Shown here piece after piece: positions 34,211 to 43,425 of a DNA stretch of 64,000 bases. The notes under the pieces were generated by a model. The model was not told the origin of the DNA. It did not search any database and saw only the letters and a list, made by a program, of their open reading frames with translations. Position numbers and translations under genes: made by a program. The stretch is taken from positions 118,740-182,739 of the forward strand of contig CAMPVF010000001.1 in the NCBI GenBank assembly GCA_946997485.1. Reading direction: 5' to 3'. This stretch comes from an uncultured Atopobium sp. Its GTDB lineage: Bacteria; Actinomycetota; Coriobacteriia; Coriobacteriales; Atopobiaceae. Within the stretch, counting starts at the first letter, position 1, and each line of letters opens with the position of its first letter.

Positions 34211-36892
34211 CTATGCCCGCGCAGCATCAAGCCTGCGCATAACCCATTTTTCAACTTCAACAATAGGAATAATAAGCGCCGCTAACACCAGGGCTGCACC
34301 ATACTCTTCAACACCAATTTCTGCAAAATTAAAGAACGTTGAAAGCGGCGTTTCCACCACAAGAAACGTAAGAAGCAGCGCAAACGCAAACGAACCCCAC
34401 AGCCACCAGTTTTGATGTTTAAGCGTTGCGAGCGATTGGCGAAGCGAACGCATATTAAACGAGTGGAAAATTTCAACCATAGAAAGCGTTAAGAACGCCA
34501 TGGTCATGCCGTGAACGCCCAAGGTTGGATCGGCAAGCACCTGCGAAATGTCGGCAGTACCAAACTCAAAGTAATGACCAATAAAGTAGCTAATAAGCGT
34601 AAGCACCGCAATAACAACACCCTGGAACAGCATATCGATACCAACACCACCAGCAAAAATGCCGTCCTGCGTGTTACGCGGCTTGCGCTTCATAATGCCA
34701 GGCTCGGCAGCCTCGCACGCCATTGCCAGCGCAGGCAAAGAGTCGGTAATAAGGTTAATCCACAACAGGTGAGTTGGCTCCAAAATGGTAAAACCAATAA
34801 GCGACGCAATAAATACGGCAACAACCTCGGCTAAGTTACTCGAAAGCAAAAACTGAATGCACTTGCGAATGTTGTCATAAATGCGTCTACCTTCGCGGCA
34901 GGCTTTAATAATGGTTGCAAAATTGTCGTCGGCAAGCACCATATCGGCAACGTTTTTAGTAACGTCGGTGCCCGTAATACCCATACCAATACCAATATCA
35001 GCGCGTTTAATAGACGGCGCGTCGTTTACGCCATCGCCCGTCATAGCAACAACCTTGTTTTGCTTTTTCCACGCATCAACAATACGCACCTTGTGCTCGG
35101 GCTGAACACGTGCATACACACCATACGAGCTAATATGGTGAGCCAAGTCATCGTCAGAGAGTTTATCGAGCTCAGCGCCCGTAATAGCTTCGGCGCGGTT
35201 TGTAATAATGCCCAATTGTTGCGCAATGGCACAAGCGGTGTCGATGTGGTCGCCGGTAATCATGACAACGCGAATACCAGCGCTTTTAGCTTCTTCAATA
35301 GCCGTTTTAACTTCGGGACGAACGGGATCTATCATGCCCGAAAGTCCAACAAAGCACATGTCATGTTCGAGCGCATCGGTGGTATATGCTGCAGGTTCGG
35401 TATTACCCCAATCGCGGCGAGCCGACGCAATAACACGAAGCGCCTTATCGGCAAGCATTTTGTTATCGGCAATAATTTGTGCGCGAATGTCATCGGTGAG
35501 CGGAACGATGCCGCCTTCCGACAAATACGTAGTGCAGCGCGACAAAATTACGTCGGGCGCACCCTTGGTATGCTGCATATATGCCGATTTATTGCGAACA
35601 ACAACCGTCATCATTTTACGCGTAGAGTCGAACGGAATCTCACCTGTACGCGGACGCGTTTGCGCTAAATGGCTGGTAGTAAAGCCGTCTTTTGCGGCGT
35701 CGGCGACAAGCGCGGCTTCAGTTGGCTCACCTTGCGCTGCGTTTTTATCATCGTCCCAAACCGCATCGCTTGCAAGCGCCATCGTGCGCAGATGCGCTGT
35801 AAGATTGCCGCACACGCGCTCAACTACCGTCATCTTATTTTGCGTAAGCGTGCCCGTTTTATCCGAGCAAATAACCTGCGTGCAACCAAGCGTTTCAACA
35901 GCAGAAAGTTTGCGAATAATGGCATGCTTTTTGCTCATTTTGGTAACGCCAATCGAAAGCACGATGGTAACAACTGCAGCCAAACCCTCAGGAATAGCAG
36001 CAACAGCAAGCGACACAGCAATCATAAAGGTAGAAAGAACAAGGCCAATGTCCGACAAAAATGCAAGACCGTGTTTAAGCAGCGTAACACCAAAAATAAC
36101 GGCGCAAATTACCACAACACATATGGTAAGCGTGTGCGAAAGTTCGGTAAGCTTTTTTTGAAGTGGCGTCTCTTCATCTTTAACACCGCTAATAGCAGCT
36201 GCAATTTTACCCATTTCAGTATTCATACCGCAGCCAACAACAATAGCGCGTCCCCTACCAAACACTACGGTAGAGCCCATATAGCACATGTTTTTGCGAT
36301 CGCCTAAGGTGATGTCTTCCTCGTCTACGCCAAGGCTCAGCGCATCGGCAATTTTAGTAACTGCAATCGATTCACCGGTAAGTGCCGCTTCTTCAATTTT
36401 GAGCGACGCACTTTCGAGAATACGGCAGTCGGCAGGCACGCAATCGCCCGCTTCGAGCAAAATAATATCGCCCACAACAAGATCGCTTGAAGCCACGCGC
36501 ACCAGCTTACCGTCGCGGATAACTTTGCTTTGCGCTGCCGTCATCTCTTGCAAAGCAGCAAGCGCCTCTTCGGCTTTAAGCTCCTGTACAACGCCCAAAA
36601 ATGAGTTGAGCAGCACGACAAACAAAATAATAGCAACGTCGGCAAAATCGCCTTCGCCATTATATATACCAATAGAAAGTGAAATAATCGCAGCTACGAT
36701 AAGCATAATAACCATAGGATCGGCCATTTGTTCAAAAAAGCGTTTTACAACCGATTCTTTTGGCGCTTCGTCGAGCTTATTTGGTCCATGTTCGCTGAGT
36801 AATTGCGCTGCACGCTGCGAGGATAGCCCCTCGCTTTCGTTGGAATGCAGCTGTGTAACAACGTCCTGTGGGGTATCGAGATACTCTCTCAC
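34211..36892 (-). CDS. Ca2+-type P-type ATPase
   Basis: A type IIA/IIB cation pump of 893 residues. The start is set at GTG 36892, which has GGGAGG with 5-base spacing. The frame is open 89 codons further, but that stretch contains a TATAAT and is not protein-like. The usual N-terminal HxxxxEV-type helix region (TQLHSNESEGLSSQRAAQLL) opens the protein. The phosphorylation site DKTGTLTQNK, nucleotide-domain TKGAPD and hinge TGDGVND are intact. The Ca-site motif PEGLAAVV in M4 and NLITDSLPA in M6 match SERCA/PMCA-like Ca pumps. Expected role: Ca2+ export from the cytoplasm. A -10 box lies 35-40 bases upstream. Confidence 0.92.
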   Translation of the reverse strand: MREYLDTPQDVVTQLHSNESEGLSSQRAAQLLSEHGPNKLDEAPKESVVKRFFEQMADPMVIMLIVAAIISLSIGIYNGEGDFADVAIILFVVLLNSFLGVVQELKAEEALAALQEMTAAQSKVIRDGKLVRVASSDLVVGDIILLEAGDCVPADCRILESASLKIEEAALTGESIAVTKIADALSLGVDEEDITLGDRKNMCYMGSTVVFGRGRAIVVGCGMNTEMGKIAAAISGVKDEETPLQKKLTELSHTLTICVVVICAVIFGVTLLKHGLAFLSDIGLVLSTFMIAVSLAVAAIPEGLAAVVTIVLSIGVTKMSKKHAIIRKLSAVETLGCTQVICSDKTGTLTQNKMTVVERVCGNLTAHLRTMALASDAVWDDDKNAAQGEPTEAALVADAAKDGFTTSHLAQTRPRTGEIPFDSTRKMMTVVVRNKSAYMQHTKGAPDVILSRCTTYLSEGGIVPLTDDIRAQIIADNKMLADKALRVIASARRDWGNTEPAAYTTDALEHDMCFVGLSGMIDPVRPEVKTAIEEAKSAGIRVVMITGDHIDTACAIAQQLGIITNRAEAITGAELDKLSDDDLAHHISSYGVYARVQPEHKVRIVDAWKKQNKVVAMTGDGVNDAPSIKRADIGIGMGITGTDVTKNVADMVLADDNFATIIKACREGRRIYDNIRKCIQFLLSSNLAEVVAVFIASLIGFTILEPTHLLWINLITDSLPALAMACEAAEPGIMKRKPRNTQDGIFAGGVGIDMLFQGVVIAVLTLISYFIGHYFEFGTADISQVLADPTLGVHGMTMAFLTLSMVEIFHSFNMRSLRQSLATLKHQNWWLWGSFAFALLLTFLVVETPLSTFFNFAEIGVEEYGAALVLAALIIPIVEVEKWVMRRLDAARA

Positions 36893-36932
36893 CTTTGCCT
36901 CCCGGGTGTATTCGTCCAACCATTGATTCCCG

Positions 36933-36938
36933 ATTATA
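36933..36938 (-). promoter_or_regulatory. -10 box of the P-type ATPase gene
   Basis: A perfect TATAAT on the minus strand, about 40 bases ahead of the GTG start chosen for the pump. No good -35 is present at the right distance, so it may need an activator. Its position supports the short start. Confidence 0.5.
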
Positions 36939-37157
36939 ATTCCCCAAATGGGGCAAGGGCTCACCAAGTTATTGCGGTTAGAAATGTGCATCACTTGTAT
37001 AGTACCGTACTTTTTTGTTTTTTTATGCAGCTGTGCGATATTCTCATCAATGTGCAACAAACGCGTGAGAAATACCCTGTCGCCAGCCGTGCATGCGCAG
37101 TCCCCATGCGCAGCGTGCATGCGCACCTCACACGCGTAGCCCACATGCGCCTCACAC

Positions 37158-37193
37158 ACAAAACCCGCCTGCCGCAGAGTTGCAGCAGACGGG
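37158..37193 (-). terminator. Terminator after adhE
   Basis: On the minus strand a 9-bp stem with one G-T pair (CCCGTCTGC / GCAGGCGGG) and a nested small stem is followed by TTTTGTG. It lies 55 bases past the adhE stop. Confidence 0.75.
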
Positions 37194-37248
37194 CCATGTG
37201 CTATATGCGCTGTTCAATGAACTAGTCAATTATCGCGCGCAGTACATC

Positions 37249-39996
37249 CTACTCTTCGTAGAAGCTCGGCGTACGTCCGTAGTATGCATCAAGATAGATA
37301 TTCTTGATTTCCTCAATAAGCGGGTAACGCGGGTTGCTTACGGTGCACTGGTCGTTAAATGCCTGCTCAGCCATTTCGTCAAGCGTATCCAAGAAGTATT
37401 TCTCGTCTACGTTATACTCAGCAATCGTTTTCTTAACACCAACAGCATCGAGCGTAGATTGAACTTTCTCAATTAACTTCTCAAATACTTCGTCGTCGTT
37501 TGCACCAGTAATACCAATGTAGCGAGCCATCTCACAGTAGCGCTCTTTAGCGTGCGGGTAAGCATATTGCGGGAAGGTGCCCATACGCGTTGGTTTTTCG
37601 GCAGCGTTGTAGCGCATAACACGACAAAGAAGCACGCCGTTTGCCCAACCATGAGGAATGTGGTGGAATGCACCCAGCTTGTGTGCCATGGAGTGCACCA
37701 AGCCCAAAAATGCATTGGAGAACGCCAAACCAGCAATGCACGATGCGTTAGCCATGTGGTCGCGCGCCTCAACATTGTTTGGTTCGTTATAGGCTGTTGG
37801 CAAATAGTCCATAATGAGCTTAAAGCCCTTAAGCGACAATGGCTCGGTGTAGTCGGATGCCAAGGTAGATACATACGACTCCAAGCAGTGCGTCATTGCG
37901 TCGGCGCCCGATGCACTGGTAAGACCGCGCGGCTGCGTCATCATGTTATCGGTATCAACAATTGCCATGTCGGGCATAAGCTCATAATCGGCAATTGGCC
38001 ATTTCACGCCCGTTGTTTTGTCGGTAATAATAGCGTAAGGCGAAACCTCAGAACCGGTACCCGACGAGGTAGGAATGGCAACAAAGTAGGCTTTTTTGCC
38101 CATTTGTGGGAACTCGTACACACGCTTACGAATATCCATAAAGTCGGCAGCCATATTTGCAAACGACTCTTCGGGATTTTCGTACAAGAACCAAATAATC
38201 TTACCGCAGTCCATAGCCGAACCGCCACCAATTGCCATAATGGTATCGGGCTCAAAGGCGCGCAGCTGCTGCAGGCCTTCTTCTGCCGATTGCAGCGATG
38301 GATCGGGCTCAACATTCCAGAAGCAGGAGTGAACAATGCCCAACTCATCGAGGGTGCTTTCGATAGGCTTAGTAAAGCCACTCTTGTAGAGGAACTGGTC
38401 GGTAATAATAAACACGCGCTTTTTGTTGAGTTTGTATTTAAGCTCTTTTAGGGCTTCGGGCATGCAGCCTTTCTTAAAGTACACTTTGTCGGGAGTTTGC
38501 AGCCACAACATGTTTTCGCGGCGCTGTGCCACCTGTTTGATATTTAGCAAGTTCATCACTCCCACGTTTCCGCAAACTGAGTTTCCACCCCATGCACCGC
38601 AACCAAGCGTAAGCGAAGGTGTAAGCATAAAGTTGTAGATGTCACCAATACCACCTTGCGCTGCAGGTGTGTTGATAAGCACACGGCAGGTTTTCATTGC
38701 GTTTTCGTATTTTTCAAGTTTTTCGTGCTCATTTGTATTGATGAACAAGCTTGCCGTGTGACCATAGCCGCCCTCGGCAATAAGGCGTTCTGCCATAGAA
38801 ACTGCAGTGTTAAAGTCTTTCGCGCGATAGAATGCCAACACGGGGCTGAGTTTCTCGTGGCTCCAGGGCTCTTCGGGCTCAACCGAAGTAACCTCAGCCA
38901 CAAGAATCTTGGTGCGCTCAGGCACAGTAACGTCGGCCATCTGAGCAATGTACGGTGCTGGTTTACCTACGATAGCAGCATTAATATTGCCGTTTTTAAT
39001 AACCGTGTTACCAACTTTTGCGATGTCGTCGCCCTGCAAGAAGTAGCAGCCGCGGCGCGCAAATTCGTCTTTTACCTGGTCGTAAACAGAATCAACAACG
39101 ATTACTGAGTTTTCGGAAGCGCAGATAGTACCATAGTCGAACACTTTAGAGTGAATGATGGAGTTTACACTGAGCTTAATGTCGGCAGAATCGTCGATAA
39201 TTGCCGGGTTGTTACCAGGTCCAACACCTAACGCAGGCTTACCTGAGCTGTACGCAGCTTTAACCATGCCAGGACCACCAGTTGCCAAAATAATATCAGC
39301 TTTTTGCATAAGCAAATTGGTAAGCTCAATGGACGGCGTGTCGATGCATACAAGAATGTCTTGTGGCAAACCAGCTGCTTCGGCTGCTTTACGAACAACA
39401 CGGGCGGCTGCAAGCGTTGCTTTACGCGCGCGAGGGTGCGGCGAAATAATAATAGCATTACGAGTTTTAATGCATAACAGTGACTTAAAAATAGCGGTTG
39501 AGGTGGGGTTTGTAGTTGGAATAACAGCAGCTACAATACCAATTGGCTCGGCAATGTGCTTCATACCATACGATTTGTCTTCGAAAATAACGCCACATGT
39601 TTTTGTGCGACGATATGCATTGTAAATGTACTCAGCAGCAAAGTGGTTCTTAATAACCTTGTCTTCAACCAAACCCATGCCTGTTTCGGCAACAGCTACC
39701 TGTGCAAGCGGAATACGGGCATTATCTGCGGCCATAGCAGCAGCAAAAAAGATTTTATCAACTTGCTCTTGAGTAAAGGTGGCAAATTTAGCTTGCGCTT
39801 TGCGCATCTTTGTCATGAGATTAGTAAGATCTTCTTCCGTTGTAATACGCACAATGCTCTCTTGTTCAATAAGAGAAGAAACGAGCTCAGCGGAATTTTT
39901 TGATGTTGGCTTAAGTTCAACATCTGGAGATGCGGCAGCTACACGCGTAGGCTTTTCTTCCTGGGGTTGTGCTGCAGCTTTTACTTGCTTTGCCAT
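37249..39996 (-). CDS. adhE: Bifunctional acetaldehyde-CoA/alcohol dehydrogenase AdhE
   Basis: A 915-residue two-domain enzyme that reduces acetyl-CoA to acetaldehyde and then ethanol, regenerating NAD+ in fermentation. The N-terminal aldehyde dehydrogenase half (to about 490) has the cysteine nucleophile in DYGTICASENS. The C-terminal iron-dependent alcohol dehydrogenase half has GGGSAMDCGKIIW and the metal-site helix GLVHSMAHKLGAFHHIPHG. About 40 extra residues precede the usual start (MAKQVKAAAQPQEEKP and a charged run). GGAGGT is at the start codon. It stands alone with a terminator behind. AdhE of this type forms spirosomes. It would use acetyl-CoA produced by NifJ. Confidence 0.96.
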   Translation of the reverse strand: MAKQVKAAAQPQEEKPTRVAAASPDVELKPTSKNSAELVSSLIEQESIVRITTEEDLTNLMTKMRKAQAKFATFTQEQVDKIFFAAAMAADNARIPLAQVAVAETGMGLVEDKVIKNHFAAEYIYNAYRRTKTCGVIFEDKSYGMKHIAEPIGIVAAVIPTTNPTSTAIFKSLLCIKTRNAIIISPHPRARKATLAAARVVRKAAEAAGLPQDILVCIDTPSIELTNLLMQKADIILATGGPGMVKAAYSSGKPALGVGPGNNPAIIDDSADIKLSVNSIIHSKVFDYGTICASENSVIVVDSVYDQVKDEFARRGCYFLQGDDIAKVGNTVIKNGNINAAIVGKPAPYIAQMADVTVPERTKILVAEVTSVEPEEPWSHEKLSPVLAFYRAKDFNTAVSMAERLIAEGGYGHTASLFINTNEHEKLEKYENAMKTCRVLINTPAAQGGIGDIYNFMLTPSLTLGCGAWGGNSVCGNVGVMNLLNIKQVAQRRENMLWLQTPDKVYFKKGCMPEALKELKYKLNKKRVFIITDQFLYKSGFTKPIESTLDELGIVHSCFWNVEPDPSLQSAEEGLQQLRAFEPDTIMAIGGGSAMDCGKIIWFLYENPEESFANMAADFMDIRKRVYEFPQMGKKAYFVAIPTSSGTGSEVSPYAIITDKTTGVKWPIADYELMPDMAIVDTDNMMTQPRGLTSASGADAMTHCLESYVSTLASDYTEPLSLKGFKLIMDYLPTAYNEPNNVEARDHMANASCIAGLAFSNAFLGLVHSMAHKLGAFHHIPHGWANGVLLCRVMRYNAAEKPTRMGTFPQYAYPHAKERYCEMARYIGITGANDDEVFEKLIEKVQSTLDAVGVKKTIAEYNVDEKYFLDTLDEMAEQAFNDQCTVSNPRYPLIEEIKNIYLDAYYGRTPSFYEE

Positions 39997-40566
39997 AGTA
40001 CCTCCGTCACCGTGTTATATCGCTGCTATAGGGTGCTGTGCAAACCAAATTGCACACATCTAAACGCGATACACTTTTTTATAACCTTTTTATTTACATG
40101 TTCTATAGTTGCAGATTATTGGGTAAAAGGTTGCGTCATTTGCGAAAAAGGCTGTCTTTTTGCAGTTGACCAGCTAAAAGTGGTCATGTTTACCTGGGCA
40201 AATGCAGCTGGGTGTAGCTTTTTCTACCTAATTGTGAAGGCATACCAGTACATGACCACATAAAAGTATACAACTTTAACTAGTTTACCGACGGTAACTT
40301 TTGCTGGTAGACAGGGTGCGACGGGCGCGGGCTCAGGGCGCGTCGCATGCCGTGCGGATACGCCGCGGCGCGCGGATGGACACAGGCGCAGGGATAGGCA
40401 CGGCTCTAGGCACTATCTGCGCTATGACCGCCATCTGTGCACAAAAAATACTATGAAATTGCGCTGCATATGTAGAATTTTGTTGAAAGATACAGTATTA
40501 TTCTTGTATCTATCTTTTGATATGAAGTACGTCTTGCATATGCGCAAGATGCTGAAAGGAGTTTAC
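39997..40566. other. Divergent intergenic region between adhE and the LRR gene
   Basis: A 570-base region serving two divergent genes. A TGACCA/TGGTCA inverted repeat with an 8-base loop lies at about 40168-40187. The stretch 40310-40440 is GC-rich and featureless. No Rex-type TTGTGA-N8-TCACAA site was found; only a single half-site-like TTGTGAAGG at about 40233. Confidence 0.55.
40488..40511 (+). promoter_or_regulatory. Inverted repeat upstream of the LRR gene
   Basis: AGATACA (40488-40494) and its complement TGTATCT (40505-40511) are separated by 10 bases, about 60 bases before the ATG. A TTGAAA overlaps its left edge. It may be an operator or a leader hairpin. Confidence 0.45.
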
Positions 40567-41805
40567 ATGAAATTTTTAGCTCGTAGTGCAGCTGCTGGCG
40601 CAATTGCATGCGGTTTGGTGCTCGGATCGGCTGCCTTGCCATCTGCACTTCATACAACATCGGTTTCATACGCCGCAACACCAAAAAAGAATGAGGATTC
40701 AGCAGCTGTAAAGGCTGTAAAACGTGCCATTAAAGCGGAGCTTGAGCGCGTAGCACGTCACAATGCAAACCTTAAAGGCACAACAGTACAATGGGGCGAC
40801 ACGCTCATTGATGGGAATCTTGACAAGGTAAAAGAGCTTTCCTTGTCGTATGTACCGCTCGACAAAGAAGCAAAAGATTTGCTGGGTCAACTCACCGGTC
40901 TTAACGCACTTAAGCTTACGAACTGCAAGCTCACAGATCCCGAACTTTCGAGCATCATTGGTAAAAAAAAGCTCACTTACCTTGATGTGTCGGGCAATAA
41001 ACTCGAAAAACTAAGCGGTCTTCCAAATACCCTTAAGTCGCTTGTTGCAAACAACAACAATATTACCGATATAAGCGGCATTTCGAGTCTTACCGACCTT
41101 GGTTTGCTGCAGCTTCGCGGCAACAAGCTCGCAAACAACGACGACAATGCAAATGCCCTTGCTAATCGAGCAAAATCAAATAAGCTGTATGAAGTTGACC
41201 TTTCGGGTGATCTTGCCAATAACTACAAAGTACAAGAAGCGCTCATTACCGTCAAAATGAACAACAAGCAAAAGCAACTAGAAATTGACGAGCTTAAAAA
41301 GAAACTTGCCGATGAGATTTCTTCTATCGATAGCTCACACAGCTTGCTTGAGAGCTATCTTCGTTTGCAAAACGCACATCCAAATGTTCGCTATGCAATT
41401 TTGTATCGTTTGTACAACGAAACAACAGGTGAACACCTCTTTACTCCCAAAGAAGCAGAAAAGAACAACCTGGTAGCTCTTGGCTGGAAGCTTGAAGGAG
41501 CAGCAGGTCTTATTCCAGCAACGGAAGGCGACGAGGTATATCGTTTGTACAACCCATGGACTGGCGAACACCACTACACAACCGATACAAACGAGGTAAA
41601 AAATCTTGTAAAAATTGGTTGGAAAGACGAAGGCGTATGCTTTTATAGCTCGCGTTCGAAAAAGCGCACACCAGTATATTCGCTCTACAATCCAAACAGA
41701 ACCGAATTCTATCACCACTACACAGCTAAGCTTGATGAAATTGAGAAAAACGTTAGGGACGGCTGGAAAAAAGAAGGTGTTAAGTGGTACGTTGAAGAAG
41801 TGTAA
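40567..41805 (+). CDS. Secreted leucine-rich-repeat protein with C-terminal DUF5648 repeats
   Basis: A 412-residue secreted protein. The start at 40567 has GAAAGGAG; upstream in-frame ATGs do not. A signal peptide ends near SVSYAA (about residue 36). Residues 75-200 hold LRR-type units (LTYLDVSGNKLEKLSGL, SLVANNNNITDISGI, LGLLQLRGNKLANN). A charged helix follows (about 225-260). The C-terminal 130 residues are three repeats beginning YRLYN or YSLYN with GEHLFT/GEHHYT and a GWK.EG end, the DUF5648 pattern. There is no sorting signal, so it is released or held non-covalently. It may bind glycans or wall components, by analogy only. Confidence 0.85.
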   Translation: MKFLARSAAAGAIACGLVLGSAALPSALHTTSVSYAATPKKNEDSAAVKAVKRAIKAELERVARHNANLKGTTVQWGDTLIDGNLDKVKELSLSYVPLDKEAKDLLGQLTGLNALKLTNCKLTDPELSSIIGKKKLTYLDVSGNKLEKLSGLPNTLKSLVANNNNITDISGISSLTDLGLLQLRGNKLANNDDNANALANRAKSNKLYEVDLSGDLANNYKVQEALITVKMNNKQKQLEIDELKKKLADEISSIDSSHSLLESYLRLQNAHPNVRYAILYRLYNETTGEHLFTPKEAEKNNLVALGWKLEGAAGLIPATEGDEVYRLYNPWTGEHHYTTDTNEVKNLVKIGWKDEGVCFYSSRSKKRTPVYSLYNPNRTEFYHHYTAKLDEIEKNVRDGWKKEGVKWYVEEV

Positions 41806-41872
41806 TACAGCCTTTTGCAGCTCTGCGCTTCTATACGTAATATGCCGTGCATAGCGGCGTTCTCGTGCAAAG

Positions 41873-41908
41873 AAAACACCCGTGTTCATACAGAACGCGG
41901 GTGTTTTT
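41873..41908 (+). terminator. Terminator of the LRR gene
   Basis: A strong hairpin (ACACCCGTGTTC / GAACGCGGGTGT, one mismatch) with A-rich left and TTTTT right flanks, 70 bases after the stop. The A/T flanks mean it may act in both directions. Confidence 0.88.
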
Positions 41909-42010
41909 GTTACCGTATGGAGCACTTATCAATGTTGGAGGTGCGTACGCGGCGTAGGGTGCGCAGCGTAAGGTGCGTGCGACAGGACAGGCGCCTTTCG
42001 TGTGGCCCGC

Positions 42011-42580
42011 TTATTTGCGCAGCTTCGCAATATCGTAAATTTGGCAACTTTCAAGCACGCTCAGTGCAGCTTCGTGCTTTTTGGGCGTTACACCTGCACA
42101 GCACGACGAATCAACATAGATTGGTGTTTCGGGAAGCGCAGCTTTAAGCAGCATTGCATTAGAAAGCACGCAAATATCGGTGCAAATACCAATAAGAAGC
42201 ACCGATGAAAACGGTGTTTGCGCTGCTTGCTCAGCTGCCCAATGTGCCAAATCAACCGAACCAAAATAATGCTTCGAAAACTCCCGTGCATCGCGCGCTA
42301 CCAGCGCGTCTGCAATCGCAGGATGCAGCTTTTGGCCGGGCGTGTGTTCCTGACAATGCAAAACAGGGAGGTTTCTCCCCTCTTGCGTTTCAAGGTAGTT
42401 AGAACAATGCTCGTCGAGCGTATACACAACTCTACCTGGGAACGAGCCAATTCTTTTAACACAAGCGTCGATAATGCCTTGTGCTTCAGGCGTGCCAAGA
42501 GAGCCGTCTATAAAGTCGTTTTGCAAATCAACGCACACAAGCAGCGAGTTAGCTGTACATACAGATGATGAATCTTGCAT
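42011..42580 (-). CDS. Nicotinamidase-like cysteine hydrolase (isochorismatase family)
   Basis: A 189-residue isochorismatase-fold enzyme. The catalytic triad positions are visible: Asp in LLVCVDLQNDF (about 18), a Lys-containing segment SKHYFGSVDL (about 102), and the cysteine in IGICTDICVLSNA (about 137). A DEHCSNYLETQEGR segment resembles the metal-binding D-x-H region of nicotinamidases. It probably converts nicotinamide to nicotinate for PncB (14.6-16.3 kb), though other amidase activities in this family cannot be excluded. AGAAGGGA lies upstream of the ATG. It sits downstream of the gat operon but is probably separate. Confidence 0.8.
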   Translation of the reverse strand: MQDSSSVCTANSLLVCVDLQNDFIDGSLGTPEAQGIIDACVKRIGSFPGRVVYTLDEHCSNYLETQEGRNLPVLHCQEHTPGQKLHPAIADALVARDAREFSKHYFGSVDLAHWAAEQAAQTPFSSVLLIGICTDICVLSNAMLLKAALPETPIYVDSSCCAGVTPKKHEAALSVLESCQIYDIAKLRK

Positions 42581-42711
42581 ACGATGTCCCTTCTCTATGC
42601 ATATTCAAAGTGCACCACATTATACACGAAGCAGCAAAACTGATGGCTTATTTCGGCTTACTTCGGCGCCCTGAGGCGCTGCGTTGGCAGCTCACGCAAG
42701 GTCTGCGCACG

Positions 42712-43233
42712 CTACAGCTGTAAATACGATTGAAAACACTCGACCATTCCCGCCTGCGTTGTTTGCGCAGCTATACGAGCTACATGCGCACTGTCCATAA
42801 ACATTTCCATCATGGCAGAAAGCACGTGTACCTGATCTTCGTTATGCTTAAGAAGCCCCAAATTAATAATAAGTGAAGCCAAGATGGGCTCATCGGACAC
42901 GCCTGCCATAGCAGAAAACAAAATGGGCGTGCGCGGCTTTACGATTGCAATGTAGGGTTTAGTAATATGAACAGCGTCTACATGAGGAAGCGCGAGCGCA
43001 ATGGTTTCAAATGCAAGCCCGGTAGGAAACGCAGCCTCGCGCTCTTGAATAGCTGCCTGCCAGCTTGGAGCCACGTAGCCTTTTTGCATTAGCTCTTGCG
43101 ATAAAAATGAAAAGAGCTCATCGCTTGTGGTAGCTGCAGCATCCAAAAAAACGAGGTTTTCAGAAAATAGCGACGGAGCGCCAGATGCAACGCCGACGCC
43201 AGGTGCGGCGCCAGTTTCGGAGCGTTGTGTCAT
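42712..43233 (-). CDS. gatA: PTS galactitol-family EIIA component
   Basis: A 173-residue cytoplasmic phosphocarrier of the fructose/mannitol EIIA fold. The phosphorylated histidine is in ALALPHVDAVHI (His about 87), within the conserved context FPTGLAFETIALALPH. It receives phosphate from HPr and passes it to EIIB (44990-45274). The N-terminal 20 residues are Gly/Ala-rich and additional. AAAGGAT precedes the ATG. Sugar specificity for galactitol is by family and remains uncertain; no catabolic gene accompanies it in the window. Confidence 0.85.
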   Translation of the reverse strand: MTQRSETGAAPGVGVASGAPSLFSENLVFLDAAATTSDELFSFLSQELMQKGYVAPSWQAAIQEREAAFPTGLAFETIALALPHVDAVHITKPYIAIVKPRTPILFSAMAGVSDEPILASLIINLGLLKHNEDQVHVLSAMMEMFMDSAHVARIAAQTTQAGMVECFQSYLQL

Positions 43234-43336
43234 GTAAATCCTTTCTCAAAACACGGTAGTTACCATAAGGTGTAAAAACAGAAGTGTGCACACGCGTATG
43301 TAAAGAACGGCAGTGCGCCGAAGCACACTGCCTGTA

Positions 43337-43404
43337 TGTACCAACGTTCATGTACCAACGTTCATGCACGTAACACGTGTACCATGCACGTAACACGTGT
43401 ACCA
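43337..43404. promoter_or_regulatory. Tandem repeats with two copies of CACGT-AAC-ACGTG
   Basis: In the gatC-gatA gap a 14-base unit is repeated twice (43337-43350, 43351-43364). A 20-base unit follows twice (43365-43384, 43385-43404). Each 20-base unit contains the palindrome CACGTAACACGTG (43367-43379 and 43387-43399), spaced two helical turns apart. A third copy lies at 45677-45689. Likely regulator sites. Confidence 0.6.
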
Positions 43405-43425
43405 TGCACGCCAAAAACCGCGTGC

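Noticed and set aside
36893..37159. Extended N-terminus of the P-type ATPase from ATG 37159
   Set aside because: The extra 89 codons lack a ribosome site, contain a TATAAT and do not resemble any P-ATPase; the GTG at 36892 has a strong site.
39997..40300. Rex operator controlling adhE
   Set aside because: Only one half-site-like TTGTGAAGG was found and no inverted partner at 8-base spacing.
42650..42700. Terminator after gatA from GCGCC-CTGA-GGCGC
   Set aside because: The stem is only five pairs and no T-run follows on either strand, so it was not called as a feature.
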